Shown in pieces: positions 1 through 10,431 of a stretch of 64,000 bases of DNA. Source of the stretch: Amycolatopsis cihanbeyliensis (GTDB lineage Bacteria > Actinomycetota > Actinomycetes > Mycobacteriales > Pseudonocardiaceae). The DNA lies in contig NZ_VFML01000002.1 of NCBI RefSeq assembly GCF_006715045.1, forward strand, positions 1,054,001 through 1,118,000, given 5' to 3'. The notes under the pieces were generated by a model. The model did no database searches, had not been told where the DNA came from, and saw only the letters and a program-made list of their open reading frames with translations. The position numbers and the translations under genes were made by a program. Numbering within the stretch: position 1 is the first letter of the stretch; the number at the start of each line of letters is the position of its first letter.

Positions 1-99
1 GGACACGCCCAGCTCGCCCGCCAGCTCCTCGACCTCGACCCGGTCCCGCGCACCGACGAGCTCGAGTACGCGGCCCAGCCGTTCGTACCGCCTCACCAT
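1..99 (-). CDS. DeoR-family transcriptional regulator, N-terminus only
   Basis: Only the first 33 codons are in the window; the gene continues past the left edge. The peptide begins MVRRYERLGRVLELVG and reads on into a helix-turn-helix (VEELAGELGVS). It aligns residue for residue with the N-terminus of the complete DeoR protein at 10432-11217 (MDRHERLGALLDMVG...). DeoR/GlpR proteins are repressors that respond to sugar phosphates. The ATG overlaps the end of the DUF5107 gene by 7 bases, so it is the last visible gene of the leftward sugar ABC operon and a likely local regulator of it. The ligand is unknown. Confidence 0.75.
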   Translation of the reverse strand, partial: MVRRYERLGRVLELVGARDRVEVEELAGELGVS

Positions 100-2017
100 C
101 CGGTCATCCGGAAGTCGTACCGGGGCGGCAGCGGGCGAACCTGCCTCCCCTCTGCGGCCAGTGCGTGCTGGATCTCCTCCCAGGTCCGGGAAAGCAGCGT
201 CTCCCCTTCCCGGATGTCCGGCACCTCGAACCCGGAGTCGAAGATCTCCTCCGCACCCCGCGGATCGCCGAGCGCCAGCCGCAGCCTTGCCTCGAGCAGC
301 CGAACCCTGCCCAGCGCCCGCACCCGCGCCGGAAGGCCGCCCAGCAGGTGTCGTGCCTGCTCGGGCCGCCCCGCGGCGAGGGTCCCGGCGAGCGCCTCCA
401 CCGCCAACGCCGGAGTTTCCGGGCTCAGCCCGTGCGCCTCGACGAGCAGGTCGGCCGCCTCGGCAGCCCGGCCCCGTTCGCCTGCCAGCACCGCGAGGTT
501 GCGGGTGGCCCACGCGTTCGGCGCCCGCGCCAGCGAGGCACGCCACGCCTGCTCGGCACCCGCGAGGTCGCCATGCCGCCAGCGGGCGATCCCACGCTGG
601 TACCAGCTTGCCCAGGTGTCGGCCACCGCTTCCACCAGCTCTCGCCACGGCGCCGACACCGGCGCCGTTCCGGGCGCCTCGGCGGGGTCACCCTCCGGCG
701 CGCGGCCGGCAAGCAGGTCCAGCCACGGCCGCTGCCGCCGGGTCAGCGTGCTCGCGGGGAAGGGAGTCGCGCGCAGGTCCAGCCCGCGCAGCCGCGCCTC
801 CAACGCGCCCCAGCCGGAGCCGGTGTGCAGCCACTCACCGGGTTCGGTATCGGCGACGCCCAGCCAGTCCCGGTACCGCGCGGCGAGTTCCGAGGCACCG
901 GGCAGCCGCTCCCGCACCTCCGCGCAGGCTCGTGTCCATTCCGGACCATGCACGACGGCGGGATCGGTGCGCAGCGGACCGTAGGCCTCCAGCCAGTCCC
1001 ATACCTCGCCCGCGGGCAACGGCAGATGCTCGAGCTGGGTCCGCGCCAGCCCGGCCTGGATCTCCAGGTAACCGGGAGCGCCGGGGGACAGCCACTCCTG
1101 CCAGCGCGCGCCGCCGGCGGAGGTGCCCCAGACGAACAGTTTCCGCCCGCGCAGGCGGCCCGTGGACAGCTGCGCAAGGCCCTCGCCCCGCTCGTCCACG
1201 GCGGCGATCAACGGGTACTCCTCCCCCGGCAGGTCGAAGAACAAGTCCGCGGCATGCCGGTGCCGTTCCGGGTAGGTCAGGTCCGGCGTCCCCGGCACCG
1301 GGATCCGCTCCAGCCGTCCCGAGTAGGCGTACCGCCACGCTCCTTCGGCCGGCGCCAGCACGCGGGTTCCCTGCTCCTGCTTCACGGCGATGTTCGACCA
1401 CCAGTAGGCGGGCACGGTGTGTGGATGCGGGTTGCGTATCCGCACACCGACGTACAGGAAGTCGGAGTCGGGCGGGAGCCACAGGTCCACCTGGTACGGC
1501 AGGTCCCTTGTCCGCTCCCACTCCCACAGCCGTAGCACCGGCGAACCGTCCGGCCCCGTCACCCGCGCCGCGTGCATCGGCGCGCAGGTCAGCGTGGTGT
1601 GCCCGGTACTACCCAGGTTCCACTCCACCCCGCCGGCGAACCACGCGCCGCGCAGGGCGAGGTTCGCCGGTTGGCACACCGGGTTGCGGTGCACCAGCTC
1701 GCGGCCGCTTTCCCGATGCCACAAGGAGTACAACCTGCCGCCGAGCGAGGGCAGCACGGTAGCCCGCAGCCGCCCGTTGTCCAGCACGATCGCGGGCAAC
1801 TCCCGCTCGGTCCGCTCGCGCGAGTAGGCGTCCTGCAGGTGGTACGGCAACACGCTACCCAGGCGACCGTAGGCCAGGTTCGCGGCCAGGTCCGGCGGCA
1901 ACTCGCCGGGGTTGGTCACCTCCTGCGCCCGCTCCGGCATGGTCAGCGGCGGCAAAGGGTTCTCCGGCCCGAGCTCGGCGGTCGGCAGCACCAGCTCGGT
2001 CGGCGACAGCGAGGTCC

Positions 2018-2021
<4 letters not shown>
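93..2021 (-). CDS. DUF5107 / tetratricopeptide-repeat protein of a sugar operon
   Basis: A 642-residue protein. The ATG at 2021 was chosen because it overlaps the ABC ATPase stop codon in an ATGA arrangement; a longer in-frame ORF upstream would run into the ATPase gene. The first 350 or so residues look like the galactose-mutarotase-type beta-sandwich of DUF5107 proteins, with aromatic- and histidine-rich stretches (GGVEWNLGSTGHT, AYWWSNIAVKQEQGT). The last 150 residues are Ala/Leu-rich helical repeats resembling TPRs (AGAEQAWRASLARAPNAWA). No signal peptide is visible, so it is probably cytoplasmic. Such proteins are often encoded with carbohydrate ABC transporters, but no reaction is established here; a sugar-binding or epimerase-like role is inference. 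Confidence 0.7.
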
Positions 2022-3103
<1,082 letters not shown>

Positions 3104-3110
3104 GATTCTC

Positions 3111-4016
3111 CTACTTCCCCGCACCGAGCGTCAGGCCGGTGATGATCCTTCTGGCCAGCACGACGTAGAGCACCAGCATCGGCAGCACGACGATGGTGAT
3201 GCCGGCGATGAGGCCGCCGTACTCGGACTGGTAGCTCGCGGCGCCGTAGAAGGTGAACAGCGCCCTCCCCAGCGTGAAGTTCGCGTTGTCCTGGAGGAAC
3301 ACGATGGCCAGCAGGGTCTCGTTCCACAGCCCGATGGTGTTCAGGATGAGCGCGGTGATCAGCCCGCCACTGGCCAGTGGCAGCATGATCGAGACGAAGG
3401 TGCGCACGGGTGAGGCACCGTCGATGGCGGCGGCCTCCTCCATCTCGTCCGGCAGCGAGCGGAAGAAGCCGGTCAGCAGGAACACCGTGAACGGCAGCGA
3501 GAGCGCGACGTAGATCAGGTAGAGGCCGAACAGGTTGTTGGTCAGGCCGACTTCGGACATCCCGACGAACAGCGGGATGATCACCGTCTGGAACGGCACG
3601 CCCATGCCCACCGCGATGAAGTTCGTCATCCCGTTCGAGCTGCGGAAACCGAGTCTGGTGAGCGCGTACGCGGCCGGAGCGGAGATCAGCACCACCGTGA
3701 CCGCGGCGGCCGCGACCAGCAGCACGGTGGTGAGAAAGGCCGAGCCGAACCCTGCCTGGCTCCAGGCGTAGATGAAGTTGCGCAGCGGCCTGCCGACCAC
3801 GAACCACTGCCGCGGAAGCTGGAACGGCTGGGTGAAGATCTCCACCGGCGTCTTGAACGAGGAGGCCAGCAGCCAGTACAGCACGAACACGTTGAACGCG
3901 GTGAACAGCAACACCACGACCATCCCGAGTACCCGTAACGGGCTGGTACGCCGCGATCCCGGCGCGGGCTTCGGCCGGCGCGGTGGTTTCCGGGTCGCCG
4001 TTTCTACTGTCGACAT
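3111..4016 (-). CDS. Carbohydrate ABC transporter permease, MalG type
   Basis: A 301-residue inner-membrane subunit with a cytoplasmic N-terminus (MSTVETATRKPPRRPKPAPG) and six predicted hydrophobic segments. The EAA loop that docks on the ATPase is clear (EEAAAIDGASPVRTF, near residue 195). The ATG at 4016 follows AGGGGG, and the stop of the upstream permease lies just before it. This is the second permease of a CUT1 importer and would pair with the MalF-type subunit at 4025-4948. Confidence 0.92.
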   Translation of the reverse strand: MSTVETATRKPPRRPKPAPGSRRTSPLRVLGMVVVLLFTAFNVFVLYWLLASSFKTPVEIFTQPFQLPRQWFVVGRPLRNFIYAWSQAGFGSAFLTTVLLVAAAAVTVVLISAPAAYALTRLGFRSSNGMTNFIAVGMGVPFQTVIIPLFVGMSEVGLTNNLFGLYLIYVALSLPFTVFLLTGFFRSLPDEMEEAAAIDGASPVRTFVSIMLPLASGGLITALILNTIGLWNETLLAIVFLQDNANFTLGRALFTFYGAASYQSEYGGLIAGITIVVLPMLVLYVVLARRIITGLTLGAGK

Positions 4017-4024
4017 AACGCCCC

Positions 4025-4948
4025 CTAGAACTGGATCGCGTCTCGGCGCATCAGCCGTCGCAGCAGCACGACGAACACGGACACCAGAACGATCATCATC
4101 ACGGCACAGGCACAGGCGACGCCGTAGGCCGGGGTGCCGCGGGTGCCGAACGAACGGTCGAACACGTAGATGCCCAGCGTCCAGGACTCGATCGGCGGCG
4201 AGTACGTGCCCGGCCCGGCCAGCACGAACACCAGCTCGAAGATCTTCATCGCGTTGATCGTCCACAACACCCCGGCCACCCCGACCACGTCCCAGGTCAG
4301 CGGCAGGGTGACCGTGCGGAACTTCTGCCACGGCGAGGCGCCCGCTATCTCCGCGTCCTCGTAGAGGTACGGCGGGATGCGATCCACCGCGGCCATCAGG
4401 ATGGTGATGTAGAAGCCCGAGCTCGCCCAGATCAGCGCCCCGATCACCGCGTAGGTGACGTTCTCCGGGCGCAGGAACTGCACGGCGTCCAGGCCGACGC
4501 CCTCCAGCAGGAAATTGGCAAGGCCCTGCTTGTTCGGCTGGTACTTGAACACGAATCCGAGAAACATGCCCAGCGCCACCGGCGCGACGATGTTCGGGAA
4601 GAACAGCACGGCCCGCACCAACCTGCCACCGCGCATGTCCCGCAGCACCATGGTGAACAGGAACGCCAGCACGAAGGTGCCCACCCCGCCGACCACGATG
4701 TAGGCCAGCGTGTTCAGGAAGGCGTGCTGGAAGGAGTCACTGCCGAGCAACTCGCGGTACTGGTCGAAGCCGGTGAACTCCGGGGTGTCGCCCGCCCCCG
4801 CCCAGCTCGTGAAGCTCAGTACCGCGGTGATGATTGTCGGAACGACCAGGAAGATCAGGTACAGCGCCATGGCCGGGGCGAGCAGCGGCCAGAACAGCCG
4901 CCGCTTGCCTGCCAGATGCGCGCCCTGCCTGCCGGCGGGACGCGCCAT
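4025..4948 (-). CDS. Carbohydrate ABC transporter permease, MalF type
   Basis: A 307-residue membrane subunit. The first membrane span follows a basic N-terminus (KRRLFWPLLAPAMALYLIFL), and six spans are predicted. The EAA loop reads YEDAEIAGASPWQKF. Its ATG overlaps the binding-protein stop by one base (TGATG), so translation is probably coupled. It forms the translocation pore with the MalG-type subunit next to it. Confidence 0.92.
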   Translation of the reverse strand: MARPAGRQGAHLAGKRRLFWPLLAPAMALYLIFLVVPTIITAVLSFTSWAGAGDTPEFTGFDQYRELLGSDSFQHAFLNTLAYIVVGGVGTFVLAFLFTMVLRDMRGGRLVRAVLFFPNIVAPVALGMFLGFVFKYQPNKQGLANFLLEGVGLDAVQFLRPENVTYAVIGALIWASSGFYITILMAAVDRIPPYLYEDAEIAGASPWQKFRTVTLPLTWDVVGVAGVLWTINAMKIFELVFVLAGPGTYSPPIESWTLGIYVFDRSFGTRGTPAYGVACACAVMMIVLVSVFVVLLRRLMRRDAIQF

Positions 4949-6345
4949 CAGCCCCTCGACCTCCAGTACTCGGCCGACTCACTGGCCAGCTGGTCGATGA
5001 ACTGCCGCGCGGTGAGCTTCCCGTTCAGCAGCGCGTCATCGGCCGGGAAGAACACGTTGTCCACATAGGTTCCGCCGAACATGCCGTCCAGCCCGTCCAT
5101 CACCAGCGTGTGCTCCTTGCCCTCGGCGTCCAGCGCGGCCTTCGCGTCGGCGAGGTCGTCCGGCACCTCCAGGTCAGTCCGCGGGGCGAGGTTGTCGCTG
5201 ACGGTGGGGATGCCCTGCAGGATGTCCTTGTTCAGCACGTAGGCGATGAACGCCTTGGCCGTGTCGGCGTTGCGTGCCTTGGCCGTCACCGAGAAGCCGA
5301 TCGGCAGCACCTCCACGATGTCGTGGGTGGCACCATCGGGCATCGGGAACTGGAACGAGCCGAAGTCGATGGTGCGGCCGCCACCCTGCTTGCCGAGATA
5401 CTCGCGCGCCTCGCTGGGCAGCCAGCTCCCGTTGTAGGTGTAGGCCGACTCGCCGTCCGCCCAGCGCTGCTGCACCTGCGGGAACTTGGAGGCGTTCCAG
5501 CCGTCGACGAAGTAGCCGCCCTTGGCGAGCCGCTCCACGATCCTCGCCGCGGCGAGAAAACCCGGTTCGGTCTTCCACGCCTGGCCGCTGCGGTCCGCCG
5601 CCGCCTCGGCGAGCCCGCCCGGCCCCACGAAGCGCGCGGCCAGCTGGGTGAAGAAGTAGGAGTTGTAGAACTTGATGTCGCCGTCCTGGCTGATCGCGGC
5701 CTTCCCGTTCGCCTTGGCCTTGTCGAACAGCGCGAACATCTCGTCGATGGTGTCCGGGGGCGAGAAGTCCCGCACCGCGTTGCGGTCGAACCACCACGCG
5801 TTGGTGATCAGCTCGTACGGGATCAGGAACCGCTCGCCCTCGGCATCGGCGTTCTGCGGTAGCTGGTAGGAGTACGGCGCCAGCACGTCCTCGACGGTCC
5901 GGTCCCCCTCCCCTACCTTCATGGTGAGCACGTCCTCGACGCTCTGCGTCCCGCCGGGGGCCACGATGGCCGCGTTCATCTGGCTGAGGTCCTGATCGAT
6001 CAGGTCGGGCACCTCATCGGTGTTGAGCGCGGGCGACACGTTCTGGGTGAGCACCTTGCGGCCGAGCCACTGCACATCGACGGTCACCCCGGTCTTGCTC
6101 TCGAAGCACTCGATGGCGTGCTGCAGCACTCTGCCCTGGGGCTCGTCCGCGGTCCACATGGACCAGTACCGCAGGTGTTCGCCCGGGGGCTGCACGCCGG
6201 GTTCGGGGCAGGGCGTCTCGAAGTACTCGGCCGCGCCCGGCGTCGTGTTTTCCCCGAAGCCCGCACCGGTGTCGGTCCCGCACCCCGCGGCCGCGAGCAC
6301 CACGGCCACGCCCGCGGCCAGGGCCCTGGTAGGAGCTGATCTCAT
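4948..6345 (-). CDS. Extracellular sugar-binding lipoprotein of the ABC transporter
   Basis: A 465-residue family-1 solute-binding protein. It has an Arg-containing signal peptide ending in a lipobox (VVLAAAGC), so it should be anchored outside the membrane. The mature part begins with an unusual 40-residue segment containing two cysteines (FETPCPEPGVQPPGEHLRYW) before the standard SBP fold (VTVDVQWLGRKVLTQNVSP). ATG 6345 was chosen because GGTGG precedes it; GTG codons 6-9 bases upstream are possible alternatives. It is first in the leftward operon and is preceded by a promoter with repeated TGCGCA sites. The substrate is not readable from sequence; the neighbourhood suggests an amino sugar. 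Confidence 0.9.
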   Translation of the reverse strand: MRSAPTRALAAGVAVVLAAAGCGTDTGAGFGENTTPGAAEYFETPCPEPGVQPPGEHLRYWSMWTADEPQGRVLQHAIECFESKTGVTVDVQWLGRKVLTQNVSPALNTDEVPDLIDQDLSQMNAAIVAPGGTQSVEDVLTMKVGEGDRTVEDVLAPYSYQLPQNADAEGERFLIPYELITNAWWFDRNAVRDFSPPDTIDEMFALFDKAKANGKAAISQDGDIKFYNSYFFTQLAARFVGPGGLAEAAADRSGQAWKTEPGFLAAARIVERLAKGGYFVDGWNASKFPQVQQRWADGESAYTYNGSWLPSEAREYLGKQGGGRTIDFGSFQFPMPDGATHDIVEVLPIGFSVTAKARNADTAKAFIAYVLNKDILQGIPTVSDNLAPRTDLEVPDDLADAKAALDAEGKEHTLVMDGLDGMFGGTYVDNVFFPADDALLNGKLTARQFIDQLASESAEYWRSRG

Positions 6346-6384
6346 GGCCACCACCCGATCGAAGGTCAGATAACGCGCACTGTC

Positions 6385-6452
6385 TGCGCATTGGTGCGCA
6401 GTTTTGTGCTATTTTGCGCATCTGTCAACAGCTACTTGGCAACTCTTGCGCA
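6385..6452 (-). promoter_or_regulatory. Promoter with four TGCGCA operator-like sites
   Basis: On the minus strand a TTGACA box (complement of 6423-6428) is followed after 17 bases by AAAACT, a plausible promoter for the ABC operon. TGCGCA occurs at 6385, 6395, 6415 and 6447, one copy inside the -35/-10 spacer and others on both sides. Phased short palindromes around a promoter suggest repressor binding, and a DeoR protein is the obvious candidate. Which protein binds is inference. Confidence 0.5.
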
Positions 6453-6556
6453 CAGATCGGTTCAGTACGGGGCGGGCGGGTCCACCCCGGCCGCCCGTCA
6501 GGTGACACCCCCGACCGCCGTACCCTGGGACCGGTTACGGGCCGAAGGGGAATGTT

Positions 6557-7210
6557 GTGTGCCGCGAACGTACGCACCCGGAATCCGACCGCGTCCTCGA
6601 AGTTCGTGCGGCGAACAAGCGTTTCGGTTCGCTCGCGGTTCTGGAGCAGGTGAGCTTCGCGGTGCGACCGGGCCAGGCGGTGGGGATCGTGGGGCCGAAC
6701 GGGTCGGGTAAGTCCACCCTGCTGCGCTGCACAGTCGGAGCGGAGACGCTGGACTCGGGGGAGGTTCTGCTCGACGGTGGCCGACTCGACGAGTCCGACC
6801 CGGGCACGCGTGCGGCACTGGCCTGCCTGCTGGACGACGCCGACTACTTTCCGGACCTGTCCGTACTCGAGCATCTTCGCCTGTACGCGTGGGCACATGC
6901 CGACCCACACCCCGAGTCGACCGTCGACCGCGTTCTCGAGGAGGTCGGGCTGTCCTCCGCGAGCGATCAACTGCCGGTGACATTGTCGACCGGGCAGCGG
7001 CACCGCCTTGGCCTGGCCTCCTGCCTGGTGCGTCCTCGTCGGGCACTTGTCCTGGATGAGCCAGAGCAGCGGCTGGACGCATCCGGGCGCCGCTGGCTCG
7101 CGCGCCGGCTCGCACAAGAAAAGGAACTCGGCCACGCGGTCATTTTCGCTTCACATGATGCGACGCTGCTGGACGCACTGGCGGATGACCTCGTCCAGAT
7201 CGGTCGTTGA
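6557..7210 (+). CDS. ABC transporter ATP-binding protein with a variant signature motif
   Basis: A 217-residue single ABC domain, the short form typical of export-type or ABC-2 partners. It has Walker A GPNGSGKST, Walker B ALVLDEPEQRLD and H-loop FASHD. The signature reads LSTGQRHRLGLA instead of LSGGQ. The GTG start at 6557 follows GAAGGGG. It overlaps the next gene, a membrane protein, by 4 bases (TTGA), so the two form one transporter of unknown cargo. It sits between the sugar importer and the GH109 gene, but nothing in the sequence links it to sugar. Confidence 0.88.
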   Translation: MCRERTHPESDRVLEVRAANKRFGSLAVLEQVSFAVRPGQAVGIVGPNGSGKSTLLRCTVGAETLDSGEVLLDGGRLDESDPGTRAALACLLDDADYFPDLSVLEHLRLYAWAHADPHPESTVDRVLEEVGLSSASDQLPVTLSTGQRHRLGLASCLVRPRRALVLDEPEQRLDASGRRWLARRLAQEKELGHAVIFASHDATLLDALADDLVQIGR

Positions 7211-8625
7211 CGTTGCACACACGGCACGCGGCGGCGGCACGCCCGGCACGCGAGGCGCGCCGCCTGATCCGTGCCCGGGCACACAAGCGACCGCTACGCC
7301 TGCGGCTGATGGCGGCCGCGGACGCGGCGCTGTACGTGGCGATGTTCGCGGGACTGGTCACCGGCGCGGCGCAGGCGGGGCTCGAACAGTCGGGCAGGTT
7401 CCTTCCCTTGATCAGACCCGAGATCGTCCCGCTGGTTCGGTGGGTCGCGGTGATCGCGATCGTTCTCCTCCTCATCACGATGGTCAAGTTGCTGCTCACT
7501 TTCGGGCCTGTTCTGGTTCGGAGTCCGGTGCAGGCGTGGTTGCTGACCAGCCCGATCGACCGTCGCTCCCTCCTCCTCCGGGTCTACCTGCTCCTGCTCT
7601 GCATGGGGACGGCCGGAGGAGTCGCGATCGGCGTCGTGGCCGTCATCGCCGCTCAACTCCCCGCGGCCGGCTCGGTGCCCTGGCTCATGTGCACCGGCTT
7701 CGCCGGTACAGCCGCGGTATCGATCACTGTGCTGGTTCAACAGCGCCCCAAGGCCATCCGTCGCACCCAACTCCTGCTGTCCGGTGCCCTGATCGGTTGT
7801 GCGGGCGCAGTGGTACTGGTGCTGCTGCTGGCGCCGGGGACGCGGCCGTCCGCCAGTGTGCCGCTCGGCGCCGACGCCACGTGGTGGGCGCTGGCGTCAA
7901 CGCTCACCATCTGCGTGGTCACGGTCTGGGTGGCCGGTCGTGCGCTGGGACGACTGACCCGCGCGGCGTTGGCGTCCGGCCGCGATATCGCCGAGGCCAC
8001 GGCGGTGGCCACGACCTTCCTGGAACCGACCATTCTCTGGTCGCTGCTGCTCCTACGCAGGATGCGCGGCATCGGCAGGGTACGATCCGCGACCCTGAGC
8101 GGTCGCCGGGTCACCGCGCTGATCAGGGCCGACATCGCCCGCCTGCGGCGAAACCGGGCAGCCGTCGCGCTATGGCTGTGTCTGCTGCCCGTACCGTATC
8201 TGGCAACCGCCGTCCTACCGGCGATGCTCGTTCCCGCCGTGCACCTGGTCGCCGCGTTCCTCGTGACGACTCGCCTGGCCAACGGCTTGCGAGTCGTCTT
8301 CGGTTCGGCGGCACTGCGTCGGGCGATCGGTGGACGGGATCGGGTCCTGCTGCTCGCCCACCTCGTCGTTCCGGCCGCGGGCACGCTCCTGTGGGGTCTC
8401 GCGACCAGCCCGGCGATCCCGAGCATGCGGATCCTCGCTACGGCGATCTCCATCGTGGGCGCGGTGCTGGTCACCTACCGGATCGCGACCCGCCCTCCGA
8501 TCGAGTACGTCTCCCCCATGTTGGATATGGGATTCGGGGGCGTGCCGATCGGGCTGATAATCCAGCTCAGCCGCGGCCCCGCACTCCTCATCCTCCTGTG
8601 CTGGGCGCAGATGTCACTCGGCTGA
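7207..8625 (+). CDS. Polytopic membrane protein, partner of the preceding ABC ATPase (DUF6297-like)
   Basis: A 472-residue protein with a basic N-terminus (RHAAAARPAREARRL) followed by about ten or more hydrophobic segments, for example WVAVIAIVLLLITMVKLLL and RVYLLLLCMGTAGGVAIGVV. It starts with TTG overlapping the ATPase stop. The spacing, size and repeated pattern of short Arg-rich loops (SPIDRRSLLLR, RADIARLRRNRAAVA) fit an ABC-2-type permease; I recall similar actinobacterial proteins as DUF6297, but that assignment is from memory. Substrate unknown. Confidence 0.7.
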   Translation: MTLHTRHAAAARPAREARRLIRARAHKRPLRLRLMAAADAALYVAMFAGLVTGAAQAGLEQSGRFLPLIRPEIVPLVRWVAVIAIVLLLITMVKLLLTFGPVLVRSPVQAWLLTSPIDRRSLLLRVYLLLLCMGTAGGVAIGVVAVIAAQLPAAGSVPWLMCTGFAGTAAVSITVLVQQRPKAIRRTQLLLSGALIGCAGAVVLVLLLAPGTRPSASVPLGADATWWALASTLTICVVTVWVAGRALGRLTRAALASGRDIAEATAVATTFLEPTILWSLLLLRRMRGIGRVRSATLSGRRVTALIRADIARLRRNRAAVALWLCLLPVPYLATAVLPAMLVPAVHLVAAFLVTTRLANGLRVVFGSAALRRAIGGRDRVLLLAHLVVPAAGTLLWGLATSPAIPSMRILATAISIVGAVLVTYRIATRPPIEYVSPMLDMGFGGVPIGLIIQLSRGPALLILLCWAQMSLG

Positions 8626-8667
8626 CCACGGCACGACCCCAGGTGTCGGCTCGACGCCCTCTCCCAC

Positions 8668-8747
8668 TGCGCAGTCCTGCTCAATTTTGCTTGAATCTAA
8701 GTGAAACTCTTGACTAACATGCATCTTTGCGCGGAAGCTCATGCGCA
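8668..8747 (+). promoter_or_regulatory. Promoter region of the GH109 gene with TGCGCA sites
   Basis: TTGAAT (8691-8696) and TAACAT (8715-8720) are separated by 18 bases and form a plausible promoter. TGCGCA lies at 8668-8673 and 8742-8747, with a near copy TGCGCG at 8727-8732. These repeat the core seen before the ABC operon and suggest a shared regulator. Confidence 0.4.
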
Positions 8748-8784
8748 AGCGTCGGCCGGTCCCCACATGGTCCAGGAGGTTCGC

Positions 8785-10254
8785 ATGGCCGCCAAGGAAG
8801 AATCCGAGCACGGACAGCCCGAGCACAACCAACCCGACCACGAACCCGGCACGAGCACCGAGCACGGTGTCTCCCGGCGCGCGGCGCTGCGTACCGGGGC
8901 CATTGCCGGAACCACCCTTGCCGCGCTCGGCACCGGGCAGCTCGGCGCCGCCGCGGCGGGCCAGCAGCCACCCGAGGTACTCGGCGCCGAGGATCGTTCC
9001 TGGCCACCGCGGCGCGGCCGTACGATGATGGGCGTCCCGTTCGAACCGAGGGCGCAGGTGCGGGTCGGCATCATCGGCCTCGGCAACCGGGGTTCCGCGA
9101 TGCTGCCGCTGTTCCTCGCGGTGCCCGGAATGCGGGTCACCGCGGTCTGCGATGTCGACCCGGCCAAGGTGGCAAAGGCGTCCTCGGTGATCACCGGCAA
9201 GGGATATCCCGCCCCCGCGACCTTCGACGAGGGTGAGCACGCCTTCGAGTGGCTGTGCCGGCGCGACGACGTCGACCTCGTCTACGTGGTGACGCCCTGG
9301 GACTGGCACGTGGACATGGCACTCGCCGCGATGCGGTCCGGCAAGCACGTCGGCGTGGAGTGCCCGATCGCCACCACGGTCGAGGACCTGTGGGAGCTGG
9401 TGAACACCTCCGAGCAGACCCGGCGGCACTGCCTGCAGTTGGAGAACTGCTGTTACGGCCGTAACGAGCTGCGTGCGCTGCGGATGGCGCACGAGGGGAT
9501 GTTCGGCGAGTTGCTGCACGGTTCCGGCGCCTACCTGCACGACCTGCGTGAGCTGCTGTTCTCCGACACCTACTACGCGGACCAGTGGCGCAGGGACTGG
9601 CACACCAGGCTGGACGGCGACCTGTACCCGACCCACGGCCTCGGGCCGGTCGCGTCCTATCTGGACATCAACCGCGGCGACCGGCTGGTGCGGATGACCT
9701 CGATGAGCACCCCCGCGCTCGGCCTCGCCGACTACCGTGCGCGACACGTCCCCGAGGGGGACCCGAAGTGGCGGGAGCGCTACGTCAACGGGGACGTGAC
9801 GATGAGCCTGCTTCAGACCGAGCAGGGGCGGGTCATCCACCTCGTGCACGGCGTGTCCAGCCCGCACCCGTACAGCAGGCTCAACCACCTGGCCGGGACG
9901 AAAGGCGTCTTCGAGGACTACCCGCCGCGGATCTACCTCGAGCCGGACGCGACCGACCACCGCTGGCGGGACTGGGACGACTATGCCGAGCACGACCACT
10001 GGTTGTGGAAGGAGGTCGGCCCGGGGCCCGGCGGGCATGGCGGGATGGACTACCTGATGCTCTACCGCCTCGGCCAGACCATGCGGCTCGGCCTGCCGCC
10101 GGACATGGATGTCTACGACGCGGCCGCGTGGAACGCGCCGTTCGCGCTGTCGGCGCTCTCCGTGCGCTACGGCAGCCTGCCGATGCCCGTCCCGGACTTC
10201 ACCCGTGGTCGCTGGCGGACTCCGCATCCCGGACCCGACTCGGAGAAGCCCTGA
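8785..10254 (+). CDS. Tat-exported Gfo/Idh/MocA-type protein, GH109 family (alpha-N-acetylgalactosaminidase-like)
   Basis: A 489-residue protein. The start at 8785 is preceded by AGGAGG; a longer ORF upstream has no ribosome site. A twin-arginine signal ([20 protein letters not shown]) predicts folded export. A Rossmann NAD-binding motif follows ([14 protein letters not shown]), then the oxidoreductase-like domain with [20 protein letters not shown] and a histidine-rich C-terminal half ([13 protein letters not shown]). Gfo/Idh/MocA proteins with this layout belong to GH109, which removes terminal alpha-GalNAc by an NAD-dependent redox mechanism. The nearby SIS, ROK, PfkB and aldolase genes match GalNAc catabolism, supporting this reading, although some relatives are oxidoreductases. 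The stop codon lies within a palindromic repeat. Confidence 0.8.
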   Translation: MAAKEESEHGQPEHNQPDHEPGTSTEHGVSRRAALRTGAIAGTTLAALGTGQLGAAAAGQQPPEVLGAEDRSWPPRRGRTMMGVPFEPRAQVRVGIIGLGNRGSAMLPLFLAVPGMRVTAVCDVDPAKVAKASSVITGKGYPAPATFDEGEHAFEWLCRRDDVDLVYVVTPWDWHVDMALAAMRSGKHVGVECPIATTVEDLWELVNTSEQTRRHCLQLENCCYGRNELRALRMAHEGMFGELLHGSGAYLHDLRELLFSDTYYADQWRRDWHTRLDGDLYPTHGLGPVASYLDINRGDRLVRMTSMSTPALGLADYRARHVPEGDPKWRERYVNGDVTMSLLQTEQGRVIHLVHGVSSPHPYSRLNHLAGTKGVFEDYPPRIYLEPDATDHRWRDWDDYAEHDHWLWKEVGPGPGGHGGMDYLMLYRLGQTMRLGLPPDMDVYDAAAWNAPFALSALSVRYGSLPMPVPDFTRGRWRTPHPGPDSEKP

Positions 10255-10328
10255 ACGTGGCGTTCGAGACGTCAGATGTCTCAGATGTGCCGTTCGCGAC
10301 GCTGAGCGTCCGGAAAGCCACGTTCAGG
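10250..10328. repeat. 79-bp palindromic intergenic repeat, copy A
   Basis: Perfect 12-bp outer arms (CCTGAACGTGGC at 10250-10261 and its complement at 10317-10328) enclose two small hairpins: GAGAC/GTCTC and GACGC/GCGTC. A second copy of identical length lies at 22900-22978. Inner stems differ between copies by paired changes, so the fold is conserved. It lies directly after the GH109 gene and contains that gene's stop codon. Confidence 0.85.
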
Positions 10329-10431
10329 GCCCTTTCTCGGGTGTCCTGGCCGAACGCGACGCTCCTTCGTAGTACGTTCGTCCGAGCGGCGGATTGCGGC
10401 GCCGCTTAGCTGCACTGCGGAGGAGCGTGGC

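Noticed and set aside
161..1762. Long open frames on the plus strand opposite the DUF5107 gene, and many like them elsewhere.
   Set aside because: High GC keeps antisense frames open. Their Arg/Pro/Ala-rich composition and lack of ribosome sites mark them as shadows of the real genes.
8701..8784. Upstream ATG 8701 as the GH109 start.
   Set aside because: It would place 28 residues before a Tat signal and ignores the AGGAGG directly before ATG 8785.
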